Origin: Loktanella salsilacus
Lineage (GTDB): Bacteria > Pseudomonadota > Alphaproteobacteria > Rhodobacterales > Rhodobacteraceae
Assembly: GCF_900114485.1 (NCBI RefSeq)
Contig: NZ_FOTF01000026.1
Location: forward strand, 1 to 40,644
Direction of reading: 5' to 3'
DNA: 40,644 bases
In this document: piece by piece, positions 26,218-34,329 of the stretch
How positions within the stretch are numbered: position 1 is the stretch's first letter
How the letters are laid out: every line of letters starts with the position of its first letter
The notes under the pieces: generated by a model
The model's input: the letters and a program-made list of their open reading frames with translations, nothing else
What the model was told of the DNA's origin: nothing
Database searches by the model: none
Translations under genes and position numbers: made by a program

Positions 26218-27311
26218 GCAGTGACCTCTTCGACAATCAGGTCGGAGTAGAAGAACGCCTTGTCGATAGCTTTCAGGCGATCCTCGGTCTGTGTCAGGGT
26301 GCGGACGCGGCCGGCGTATTGTGGCGGCATCCGGCGCGGGGCCATCATGTTCCAATACACCAGCTGCGCACCGGGGGCCGCGGCACTTAGGATGTCGCCA
26401 TAGACCTGCGCAAAGGTGTCCGGCGACATGTATTCAAAGATGTCCGACAGGTTGAACCCGTCGGCCTTTTCCCCGGTCGAGATAAATGCCTCTAGCGCGC
26501 CGGGGCGGATATCGAGGCGATCAAGGCGCGCCTTGATCGCCTCAAAATGCTCTGCCCGCCACGTCATCGGCAGGGCCGCGCCGTGGGTGCCTTTCATGAT
26601 CCAGTGAAGATAGGGGTTTTCCGCCGGATCACAGGTGACGGCAGCATGGTGAATCCGGCGGGCAACGTGTTGCGCCGGACTGCCGTCGACGTGGTCAAAG
26701 AACGCCTTGTCCCGCCCCATGCGCCCCATGACAAAGCGCGAAAAGAAGGTGTTCAGCAGCAAACGCCACCGCCACGTATTGAATCGCTGATCCAGAAACG
26801 CCTGACGCGCGGCCAAAGGGCGAGTTTCGAAGATAGCGTCGATCGTCCGCTTGCTGTGGACCAGCGGCAAAAGCCGGGTGCGAAAGATGCGAAAATAGCG
26901 TTCGAACTTGCCGACGCCGCCCGCGCCATAAAGCGCGACGTCATCGGCGAGCGCCTGCCAGAAGGTCTGCGTGTCTGGGTCCAGCCCCGCCAGCGCCCGG
27001 TCCAGCAGACCTGCGCGCTGCGTGCTGGCGCGCGCGCCCATCAGCTCCAGAAACTCTGGGTGGGACAGGTTGCGAAATGCGCCGATCCGCAAGCGCAGGC
27101 AGGCGATTTGCGCCGGCGACAGATCGACGACCACGACCTTTGCAGGGTCCAGCGTCAGCATCGCCAATGCGTTATCCCCGGCGGAACAGATCGACACCAG
27201 CGTGCCGCCTGCGCAATCGCCAAGGGCCTGCGTCAGGACATCCGCGTCCTCCCACAACTGAGCATAGCGGATATGGTCAAAGGCCGCCTTTGCCGCGATT
27301 TCAGAGGTCAT
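26214..27311 (-). CDS. DUF3419 family protein (BtaA-like SAM enzyme)
   Basis: The product has 365 residues. It opens with FDHIRYAQLWEDADVLTQAL, matching the YxQxWEDxxxL motif of DUF3419. A SAM-binding Rossmann start follows (LVSICSAGDNALAMLTLDPAKVVVVDLSP). C-terminal motifs include FNLSDIFEYMSPDTFAQVY and VYWNMMAPRRMP. DUF3419 includes BtaA, which transfers the 3-amino-3-carboxypropyl group of SAM to diacylglycerol in betaine-lipid synthesis. A BtaB-type N-methyltransferase is not adjacent, so a plain betaine-lipid pathway is not evident. An aminocarboxypropyl ether on another lipid or prenyl alcohol is possible. It overlaps the dikinase gene by 11 bases. Confidence 0.8.
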   Translation of the reverse strand: MTSEIAAKAAFDHIRYAQLWEDADVLTQALGDCAGGTLVSICSAGDNALAMLTLDPAKVVVVDLSPAQIACLRLRIGAFRNLSHPEFLELMGARASTQRAGLLDRALAGLDPDTQTFWQALADDVALYGAGGVGKFERYFRIFRTRLLPLVHSKRTIDAIFETRPLAARQAFLDQRFNTWRWRLLLNTFFSRFVMGRMGRDKAFFDHVDGSPAQHVARRIHHAAVTCDPAENPYLHWIMKGTHGAALPMTWRAEHFEAIKARLDRLDIRPGALEAFISTGEKADGFNLSDIFEYMSPDTFAQVYGDILSAAAPGAQLVYWNMMAPRRMPPQYAGRVRTLTQTEDRLKAIDKAFFYSDLIVEEVTA

Positions 27312-29721
27312 TCAAACGCTCCACCATGCCAGTTGCCCCATCGACGCAGATCAATTCCCCGTCGCTAATCCACTGTGTCGCGCCTTTCAGACCCACAACG
27401 CAAGGGATGCCCAGTTCGCGCGCCACGATGGCCGAATGGGACAAGAGCGAGCCGCGTTCGACCACGATGGCGGCGGCGTTGGAAAAGACCGCGATCCAGC
27501 CCGGATCGGTATGGCGCGCAATCAAGATGTCGCCGGGGGTCAAGGTTTCCGTACGCGGATCGCGGATCACCCGCGCCCGCGCCGTGACGCGGCCAGCAGA
27601 GCAGCCTGTCGCGCTGCGCTGCGTGGCGGGGTCTTTTGTCGTGCTTTCGGGTTGCCACACCGGCGCAATCGCAGGGCCGCGCAGCGTAATCCGCTCTGGC
27701 GGGTCGGGGCGCAGGGCGGATGCGGCGTCCTCTGCCTTGCGCAGGGCGATCAGGGATTTCAGGTCTGGCGACAGACCGTAGCCTTCGACCGCGCCCAGCG
27801 CCTCGTCCTTGGTCAGATAGAAGATGTCGCGCGGCGCGGCGATCAGCCCGCGGGCGGCAAATTCGCGCCCCAGCGCAAGGAAGACGCGGCGCGTCAGGCC
27901 AAAGATGCGCGTGCGTTCAAACCGCAGGTTTTCGCGGTCGCGCACCCGGGCCTTGGTCCAGTTGATAAGCCATTTGGCAAAGTGTCGTCTGATGGGATTT
28001 TTGGGAAACAGCGCGGACCAGTCCGGCGCGGTCCCCACCCGATCAGCCACCGGGCCGCGCCCGGCACTGGCGGCGATGGCCTGCAATAGACTGCTGGGAT
28101 CATCCGTCAGCGGGATGCTTTCCAGCTTTAGCTCTTCGGTGCAGCGATCACCAAAGCGGTCCAGATAAGCGTGAACCTTTTGCAATATCGCCGGATGTCC
28201 GGCCAGCGCGTCCAATCCATCAGCGGCCAAAGCCTTGGCCAGCCCTGCCTGCGCCACCATCTGCCCCATCTGCGCAATGCGCTGCGCAGGCTCGGCCGAG
28301 ACGATATCCCCCTGCCCGATCATGACATCGTTGTGCAGGATCAGCCCCTGTGGCCCCAGCCATTTTTCCAGCAGATTGCGCGAGGCCCCAAAGGCGATCA
28401 TGCACAAAAAGTCATTCACCAGCGGCGCGTCCCAGCGGTCCAGTAGCGTGCTTTCGATCCGGCGGTATTCGGCGGCCAACGCGGTTGGCCCCGCCGTTTG
28501 TGGATCAAATCCGCTATCCAGCGCCGCGTTCAGGCGGTCATAAAACCGCGCCCGCGTGCGGGGTAGCCGGATCGCCTGCCAGATCAGACCGCCCGCAACC
28601 CGCACCAGCTTGAGGTATTCCCGCACGCGCGCGGCACCTTTGGCGGGGGGCGGGCCTATGCTTTGCGTGACTTCATCCGGCATCGGGGTCGCGACGCCCA
28701 TCATGGTTTCCATATAGGCGCGGTTCAGCGAAAACCCCGGCAGCAGGGCCAAGGCGCGATACCAGTTCACAAGGTTATAATAGACACGGCCATCAACCCG
28801 CCCCAGCATATTGCCAAAGACGCCGGCATGCGCTGCAACCGTGGCATCAGGCACCCCCAACAGGCCAACAAAGGCGCGGTAGACGCGGGCGTAGACATGC
28901 ACGGCAAAGGAATAGGTTAGCGGGCTAACCATGCCGGGATAGCTTTCGACAATGTTGGAATTGTCAAAGATCGTCAGCGCCGTGTCCACCTGCGGCGCTG
29001 GCAGCAGCGGCGTCGTGATCGGGCGCGATTGCAGGATATGCAGGCCAGCGGCGTCGATGGCCCATTCGATATCCTGCGGCGCGGTAAAGGCCGCCTCTGC
29101 CCGGCGCGCAAGGTCTGCGATGCCCAGCGCCTGCGCGGGGGTCAGCACCTGCGGCGCATCTGGCCCTTGCGCTGTATCCGTGACGATCCAATCCTCGCCG
29201 TCGACTTCGCCCGACACCAGCCTTTCGCCCAAGCCTGCGATGGCAGAGATCACAACAACGCCCCGCTGGCCCGACACCGGATCGGCGGAAAAGGCGACGC
29301 CTGCGGATTGCGCGTCAATCATGCGCTGGACAATGACGGCGGGCCCTTCTGCCGCACCGCCGGATTTAAGCTGGCGATAGGTGGCGACGGTATCGCCAAA
29401 GCCTGACTGATAAACCTGTTGCGCGGCCTGCCAGACGTTAGCGGCAGCGACGTTCAGCACCGTATCAAACTGCCCCGCGTGGCTATGCTCTGCCCCGTCC
29501 TCTGCCCGGGCAGAGCTGCGCACGGCAAAGGGGCCGGCCCCCAGCGCCTGCAAGGCCGCGTCCAGCCCGGCGATCGGTTCACGCGCAGCGCAGGCGCTTG
29601 CCGGGATGACAAAGAACACAGGCGGGTTGAACCCCAGCTTGGCCAGCTGCGCGAGGGACGCAGCCTTACCGCCGACCTGCTGCACGTCCTGCGCGGCCTC
29701 TTGAGCGATGATGCCAGACAT
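27301..29721 (-). CDS. PEP-synthase/rifampin-phosphotransferase-like dikinase
   Basis: The product has 806 residues from the ATG at 29721 (TAATG overlap with the UbiA gene). The frame stays open upstream into the UbiA gene, but that part is a shadow. The N-terminal ATP-grasp domain has VGGKAASLAQLAKLGF, FAVRSSARAEDG, SAGVAFSADPVSG and IEWAIDAAGLHILQSRPI. A long middle domain, about residues 290-690, lacks recognised motifs. The C-terminal swivelling phosphohistidine domain has ERGSLLSHSAIVARELGIPCVVG with candidate His762. The PEP/pyruvate TIM barrel of true PEP synthase is missing. This order and size match rifampin phosphotransferase, which passes the beta-phosphate of ATP through His to a small-molecule hydroxyl. 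I infer phosphorylation of a pathway alcohol. Confidence 0.8.
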   Translation of the reverse strand: MSGIIAQEAAQDVQQVGGKAASLAQLAKLGFNPPVFFVIPASACAAREPIAGLDAALQALGAGPFAVRSSARAEDGAEHSHAGQFDTVLNVAAANVWQAAQQVYQSGFGDTVATYRQLKSGGAAEGPAVIVQRMIDAQSAGVAFSADPVSGQRGVVVISAIAGLGERLVSGEVDGEDWIVTDTAQGPDAPQVLTPAQALGIADLARRAEAAFTAPQDIEWAIDAAGLHILQSRPITTPLLPAPQVDTALTIFDNSNIVESYPGMVSPLTYSFAVHVYARVYRAFVGLLGVPDATVAAHAGVFGNMLGRVDGRVYYNLVNWYRALALLPGFSLNRAYMETMMGVATPMPDEVTQSIGPPPAKGAARVREYLKLVRVAGGLIWQAIRLPRTRARFYDRLNAALDSGFDPQTAGPTALAAEYRRIESTLLDRWDAPLVNDFLCMIAFGASRNLLEKWLGPQGLILHNDVMIGQGDIVSAEPAQRIAQMGQMVAQAGLAKALAADGLDALAGHPAILQKVHAYLDRFGDRCTEELKLESIPLTDDPSSLLQAIAASAGRGPVADRVGTAPDWSALFPKNPIRRHFAKWLINWTKARVRDRENLRFERTRIFGLTRRVFLALGREFAARGLIAAPRDIFYLTKDEALGAVEGYGLSPDLKSLIALRKAEDAASALRPDPPERITLRGPAIAPVWQPESTTKDPATQRSATGCSAGRVTARARVIRDPRTETLTPGDILIARHTDPGWIAVFSNAAAIVVERGSLLSHSAIVARELGIPCVVGLKGATQWISDGELICVDGATGMVERLNDL

Positions 29722-30626
29722 TAAAGAACCCTTATCAAGACGGGCACAAAGCCTGCGATGGCATAGCAGGCGAAAACCCAAAGGCCCGCAACCGTATCCA
29801 TGCGCTTTTCCGCGCCGGGTGTGAGGGATATGGCATAGGCCCGCGCGGCCCAAAGGCAGGCGGCAAAGCCTGCCCCGCCCAATGCAAGCGTGATCCAAAA
29901 TGCGCCTGTTACGGCACCAACGCCCAGCAGCAGGCCAAAGGATAGCGCGGTGCAAGCCGCCCAGATGATGGCCGCGCGGCGCGGCCCCCAGAGGCGGGAA
30001 TAGGTCTCCACCCCCGGCAATTCGCTTTGCGGTGCCCACAGCTTGCGCCCGATTTCCAGCACGCAACCGTTGACGAAAGATAGCGCCAGAAACAGCCAGA
30101 TGCCGCGCGTTGCCCCGCCGCCGGGCATCCATTCGATCCCGGTCAGCAAAAGATCAATCAAGGGCATGATCGCCATATGGCTGACCAGATACAGCAGCGG
30201 CCGCGCCTTGAGCCACGCTGCCACGCCGAATTCTGCGGTCATCGCAGCCAGCCAGAGCCAGACCAGCGCGAGTAGCCAAAGCGCGGGGGGATGCCACAGC
30301 CAAACGGCCAGCGCCGTGACGGGCAACGAGGCTAGCCCAAGCGCGATAATCTGGCGCAGCGACACCAACCCGCGGGGGATCGGGCGGTGCGGGCGATAGC
30401 GGCGGTCGTCGTCCAGATCCTTGTATTCATCGCAAACGCGCATCTGGAAAAACAGCATCATCGCGGCCATGAAGGCCGCCACAAACGCCCACGCTTCGGG
30501 CAGCGGCCGCCCTGCCATTTCAGCCGAAGCGCACAGGCTTGCCGCTGAAAACACCGCCAGCAACGGAACCGTCTTGGCCAGCGGAAAGCGTTCCTTTTGA
30601 TAGGTCCAAAGCGCCGCAGCCTTCAT
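29721..30626 (-). CDS. UbiA-family prenyltransferase-like membrane protein
   Basis: The product has 301 residues with eight or nine membrane helices. The first aspartate-rich motif of the UbiA superfamily is clear: RVCDEYKDLDDDRRYRPHRPIPRG (residues 63-86; D66 and D70 for Mg-diphosphate), with the RPxRPIPRG tail. The region where a second DxxxD is expected reads LPGVETYSRLWGPRRAA, with Glu/Tyr in place of aspartates, so metal binding may differ. UbiA enzymes transfer a prenyl group from a diphosphate to an aromatic ring, glycerol phosphate or other acceptor in the membrane. Acceptor and prenyl length are unknown. It overlaps HMGR upstream (ATGA) and the dikinase downstream (TAATG). Confidence 0.82.
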   Translation of the reverse strand: MKAAALWTYQKERFPLAKTVPLLAVFSAASLCASAEMAGRPLPEAWAFVAAFMAAMMLFFQMRVCDEYKDLDDDRRYRPHRPIPRGLVSLRQIIALGLASLPVTALAVWLWHPPALWLLALVWLWLAAMTAEFGVAAWLKARPLLYLVSHMAIMPLIDLLLTGIEWMPGGGATRGIWLFLALSFVNGCVLEIGRKLWAPQSELPGVETYSRLWGPRRAAIIWAACTALSFGLLLGVGAVTGAFWITLALGGAGFAACLWAARAYAISLTPGAEKRMDTVAGLWVFACYAIAGFVPVLIRVL

Positions 30627-31888
30627 CGGTGCCGCGCCAATTGCTGATGCGCCCGCGTGAAATGGCCCGCCGCAATCGCCGCCACGATCGAGATTTCACC
30701 GCACAGACACGTCGCCGCCGCGACCTCTGCCAATGCCGCGCCTTTGCCCGCGCCCTTAAGCCCCAGAATGTTCAGCCCCGCCGATTGGCTTGGCAGCGAT
30801 GTGCCGCCGCCGACCGACCCCACAAGGATGTTGGGCATGGTGACAGAGCAGAACAAATCATCGCCCCGCGCCTCCATCCGTGTGATCCCAACGGCGCTTT
30901 CGGCAACGCAGGCGGCGTCTTGCCCGGTCGCCAGATAAAGCGCGGCCAAACCGTTCGCGTAATGCGCCTGCGCGCCAAGCTGGCCTGACAGATGTGATCC
31001 AAGGTTCGCAACCTGACCGTAATCCAGCATCGCCTGCACACTGGTGCCAAGCACGGTTTCGACCACCTTGGCGGGCAAGGTGACAGACGCGCTGACCTTG
31101 CGCCCGCGCCCAGTGACGAGGCCCAAAAAGGATGCCTTTTTATCGCCGGAAAAGTTGCCTTCGATATACCACGCCTTCATCGGAATAGGGCAGCGCGCGT
31201 TGATGTCTTCGCATAGCGCGTTTGTCGCGATGGTCACCATGTTCTGCCCCGCCGCGTCGCCCGTTGTGTAGCGGCAGATCAGAAACACGATGTTATTGTC
31301 CACCATCGGCTCGACCGAGGTCAGCTTGCCGTGGCGCGTTGTCGCCTCTGCTGCGGCCTTGAGCGTTTCGATGTCATTCACGACCCATTCCACGAACAGC
31401 CCTGCGTTGACCAAATTGTCAAAGACAAAGGCTGGCGTGCGGATCACGCCCTCGTACAGCAGCGCGGTGCTGATGCCGCCGGATTTTGTCGCGGCATAAG
31501 CGCCCCGCCCGTAGGACGCGACCAAGGCCGCCTCTGTCGTGGCCAGCGGGACGTTGTAATCGCCGTGGGCGTTCAAGCCGTTGATGCGCAGCGGGCCGAT
31601 GATGCCGACGGGGATTTTCACGGTGCCGATGAAGTTTTCGATATTGGAGTCGAATAGCGCCGGATCAGCCATGGTCAGCGAGTCGGCCAAGGCGTCCCGG
31701 TCCTGCGTCGATGCTGTCTCCAACAAACGGTTCCAGTATTTCGCGACCGATGCCGCCGTGGCGCGGCGCACCGGGCGCAGGGCGGCAAAGGCAGCCTCGC
31801 TGGGCTGCATACGGTTTGCCAGTGGCTCTGCCTGAAACGTTGCGCGGACTTTGCGCAGCATGTCGATCACATGGGACGGGATGGTCAT
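30623..31888 (-). CDS. Hydroxymethylglutaryl-CoA reductase, class I type, soluble
   Basis: The product has 421 residues from the ATG at 31888, with GGAG 7 bases upstream; the frame stays open further upstream but has no ribosome site. Class I motifs are ENFIGTVKIPVGIIGPL (84-100), PLATTEAALVASYGRGA (E119), NADPH-site GDAAGQNM (210-217), GNFSGDKKAS (K250), TGQDAACVAES (D324), SVTMPNILVGSVGGGT, and the C-terminal AAGHFTRAHQQLARHR (H414). All four catalytic residues (Glu, Lys, Asp, His) are in place, and no membrane anchor is present. It reduces HMG-CoA to mevalonate with NADPH. The enzyme is rare in Alphaproteobacteria, which normally use the MEP pathway. It leads a seven-gene operon with no other mevalonate-pathway gene. 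Confidence 0.93.
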   Translation of the reverse strand: MTIPSHVIDMLRKVRATFQAEPLANRMQPSEAAFAALRPVRRATAASVAKYWNRLLETASTQDRDALADSLTMADPALFDSNIENFIGTVKIPVGIIGPLRINGLNAHGDYNVPLATTEAALVASYGRGAYAATKSGGISTALLYEGVIRTPAFVFDNLVNAGLFVEWVVNDIETLKAAAEATTRHGKLTSVEPMVDNNIVFLICRYTTGDAAGQNMVTIATNALCEDINARCPIPMKAWYIEGNFSGDKKASFLGLVTGRGRKVSASVTLPAKVVETVLGTSVQAMLDYGQVANLGSHLSGQLGAQAHYANGLAALYLATGQDAACVAESAVGITRMEARGDDLFCSVTMPNILVGSVGGGTSLPSQSAGLNILGLKGAGKGAALAEVAAATCLCGEISIVAAIAAGHFTRAHQQLARHR

Positions 31889-31951
31889 AGGCAGAACTCC
31901 GGCTTTACTTCGCGGGTGATAGCCTAAAAACATATCGGCAATGCGGTAAAT
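31889..31951. promoter_or_regulatory. Divergent control region between HMGR operon and sulfotransferase-P450
   Basis: Only 63 bases separate the two divergent start codons, so both promoters must overlap here or lie inside the opposite coding ends. The centre is AT-rich (CCTAAAAACATAT). The HMGR side carries GGAG as ribosome site. I cannot assign -35/-10 boxes with confidence. The arrangement implies joint control of the two arms of the cluster. Confidence 0.6.
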
Positions 31952-33088
31952 ATGCGATCGGACAAGGACATGAGTGCCCAGCTGAAACATCAATGGAGCA
32001 TTGGGCACAATTATCTGACCGGAATCACCTTTGGGCGGTGGTGCAAATTGCTGGCGCAAAACGGGTTTCAGGTGTCCCCTGCCTATTTGCACCGCGCTGC
32101 CGCGATTACGCTGGCAAGCCTGTCCAATTCGGTCTGCGCCGGGGTTGAGGAATTGCGCTATGGCGCGGCGATCCGCCAGGCCCCGCGCCCCAAAGCGCCG
32201 CTGTTTATCCTTGGCCATTGGCGCAGCGGCACGACCCTGCTGCACGAATTACTGGCGCAGGACCGCGCCCAGTTTCAATTTCCTAACACCTATCAGGTTG
32301 TGAACCCTTACACTTTTCTGACGACCGAAGGCTTTACCACCCGCATGTTCCCATGGCTGGTCCCGCCAAAGCGCCCGATGGATAACATGGCGCTGGCCTT
32401 TACGTCCCCGCAAGAGGACGAGTTCGCCCCGCTGCTGATGACGCTGACCTCGCTTTACCTTGGCACGAGCTTTCCGCGCCGGATGGATCATTACGACCGC
32501 TACATGACGTTTCAAGATGCCGACCCGCAAGACGTTGCAGCCTGGAAGTCCGCCTTTGTCACCTTTTGTAAAAAGCTATCGCTGCATGACACGCGCCATT
32601 TGCTGATCAAATCGCCGCCGCATACCGCGCGCATTCGGCTGATATTAGAGATGTTTCCGGACGCCCGTTTCATTCATATCCACCGCGACCCCTACCGCGT
32701 CTTTCAATCGCAGCGGCATTTCTTTGATACTGCTGGCTGGTACACCTATCTGCAAAAGCCCGATCTGGGGGCGATTGACGATGGCATCCTGCGGCGCCAC
32801 GAGGCGATGTATGACGCCTATTACGCCGATCTGCCCTTGGTCCCAAAAGGCCAGATTCACGAGCTTCGCTTTGACGCGTTAGAGGCCGATCCGGTCGGCG
32901 AAATCGCAAAGGCCTATGACGCGCTGTCGCTGGACGGTTTCGCGGAATTCTCTTTGGTTTTGCGCGGTTATGTCGCCAGCCTGAAAGGGTATAAAAAGAA
33001 CAGTTTCGGCGAATTGGATGCCCCCACCAAAGCCATCGTCGCAGACCGCTGGGCCCGCAGTTTTGAACGCGGGGGCTATGCGAAATGA
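31952..33088 (+). CDS. PAPS-dependent sulfotransferase family protein
   Basis: The product has 378 residues; an ATG six codons in (31970) is an alternative start. The 5'-phosphosulfate loop is LFILGHWRSGTTLLHELL (about 84-101), and the 3'-phosphate motif is ARFIHIHRDPYRVFQSQRHFF in the second half. LIKSPPHTARI lies between. This is the Sulfotransfer_3-like group, which moves sulfate from PAPS to an alcohol or amine of a lipid, sugar or small molecule in the cytoplasm. It overlaps the P450 gene by 4 bases and is divergent from the HMGR operon, so the cluster product may be sulfated. The substrate is unknown. Confidence 0.85.
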   Translation: MRSDKDMSAQLKHQWSIGHNYLTGITFGRWCKLLAQNGFQVSPAYLHRAAAITLASLSNSVCAGVEELRYGAAIRQAPRPKAPLFILGHWRSGTTLLHELLAQDRAQFQFPNTYQVVNPYTFLTTEGFTTRMFPWLVPPKRPMDNMALAFTSPQEDEFAPLLMTLTSLYLGTSFPRRMDHYDRYMTFQDADPQDVAAWKSAFVTFCKKLSLHDTRHLLIKSPPHTARIRLILEMFPDARFIHIHRDPYRVFQSQRHFFDTAGWYTYLQKPDLGAIDDGILRRHEAMYDAYYADLPLVPKGQIHELRFDALEADPVGEIAKAYDALSLDGFAEFSLVLRGYVASLKGYKKNSFGELDAPTKAIVADRWARSFERGGYAK

Positions 33089-34329
33089 CGCGTGCGCCGG
33101 GGCCAAAGGGCAGCCTGCTGTGGGGATCGCTAGGGGCGTTCAAGGCGGACTCGCTGGGGTTTTTGGCGCAGGCCGCGCAGGACCATGGCGATGTTGTGCG
33201 CCTGCGGTTTGGGCCGATCACGGCGCATTTAGTCAACCACCCTGCGCTGGTGGAACAGGTGCTGTCGCGCAATGCGGCAAACTATGACAAGGCCACCCGC
33301 AGCGCGGACCGGATCGCGGCCACCACAGGGCGCAGCCTTTTGTCTGCCGATCAGACCGCATGGGCGCGGCACCGCCGCCTGATCCAGCCCGCATTCCAGC
33401 CTCGCGCCTTCGATGGGATCGGCCCCGTCTTGGACGACCTGATTGCGCCGATGTTTGTCCGTTGGGACAAGGCGGGCAAGATCGACATCGTGGACGAGAT
33501 GATGCAACTGGTCATCGCCGCCGCAATCCGCATTCTGTTTTCATCCAGCATCGATCCGCAGCGCATTAACGCGCCTTTGGAAATCCTGCTGGCCGACACC
33601 TGGCGCCGGATCGAGGCCCCTTTGGACGCCTCTCTCCTCTCTCCCCGTCTGCACCGCCCCGCCTTTAAAAAGGCCGTTGCGCAGATTGATGCGATCGTGC
33701 TCGATCTGATCCAAACGCGCCGCGCCAGTGTCCAGCGCCCGGACGATGTGCTGACCCGCCTGCTGGATGCCCACGCGGCAGAGGGAGAGGCGCAACTGAC
33801 GGATCAAGAACTGCGCGACGCCGCCATGACGCTGCTGCTTGCGGGGCACGAGACGACGGCGAATGCCCTGTCTTGGGCCTTCATCCACGCCTCTGGTACC
33901 ATTCAGGCCGCAGACCCCGCCCATATTTTTGCAGAGGCGATCAGGCTTTACCCGTCGATCTGGATCATCGAACGCCGTGCGTTGCAGGCGGACACCATTG
34001 GCGGCTTTGACATCCCGCGCGGCAGTTCGGTCCTGATCTCTCCGTTTCTGTTGCACCGCCGGGCTGATTTCTGGCCTGATCCGACGCGGTTTGACCCCGC
34101 CCGCTTTGCGGATGGCACACCGCGTCCGCGCGATGCCTACCTGCCGTTCGGGCTGGGGCAACATCGCTGCGTCGGCCTGCATCTGGCGAACAAGATCGCA
34201 GCCCACGTGATCGGCCGGGTCTTTGCTGAGTTTGACCTGCGCGCCCTGCCCGGCCAAACGCCCCACACCGATCCCGGGATCACCCTGCGCCATGCGCAGC
34301 CATTCTGGATGAGCGTTAGCCGATCATAG
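33085..34329 (+). CDS. Cytochrome P450 with shortened I-to-K-helix region
   Basis: The product has 414 residues and no membrane anchor. P450 landmarks are a C-helix WARHRRLIQPAF (W93-R97), I-helix LLLAGHETTANALSW (AGHETT 253-258), K-helix EAIR (E284-R287) followed by LYP, the FDPARF meander motif, and the heme loop LPFGLGQHRCVGLHLA with ligand C362. Only 25 residues separate HETT from ExxR, where P450s normally have about 50, so the J/J' helix segment appears to be missing while the frame stays intact. It probably hydroxylates the cluster product. No ferredoxin or reductase gene is adjacent. Its end overlaps the convergent COG4705 gene by 14 bases. Confidence 0.9.
   Translation: MTRAPGPKGSLLWGSLGAFKADSLGFLAQAAQDHGDVVRLRFGPITAHLVNHPALVEQVLSRNAANYDKATRSADRIAATTGRSLLSADQTAWARHRRLIQPAFQPRAFDGIGPVLDDLIAPMFVRWDKAGKIDIVDEMMQLVIAAAIRILFSSSIDPQRINAPLEILLADTWRRIEAPLDASLLSPRLHRPAFKKAVAQIDAIVLDLIQTRRASVQRPDDVLTRLLDAHAAEGEAQLTDQELRDAAMTLLLAGHETTANALSWAFIHASGTIQAADPAHIFAEAIRLYPSIWIIERRALQADTIGGFDIPRGSSVLISPFLLHRRADFWPDPTRFDPARFADGTPRPRDAYLPFGLGQHRCVGLHLANKIAAHVIGRVFAEFDLRALPGQTPHTDPGITLRHAQPFWMSVSRS

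Noticed and set aside
29722-30132. N-terminal extension of the dikinase
   Set aside because: It is an antisense-like shadow inside the UbiA gene. The ATP-grasp motif begins right after the ATG at 29721.
31889-32245. N-terminal extension of HMGR across the divergent region
   Set aside because: It overlaps the sulfotransferase on the other strand and shows no HMGR features. The ATG at 31888 has GGAG.
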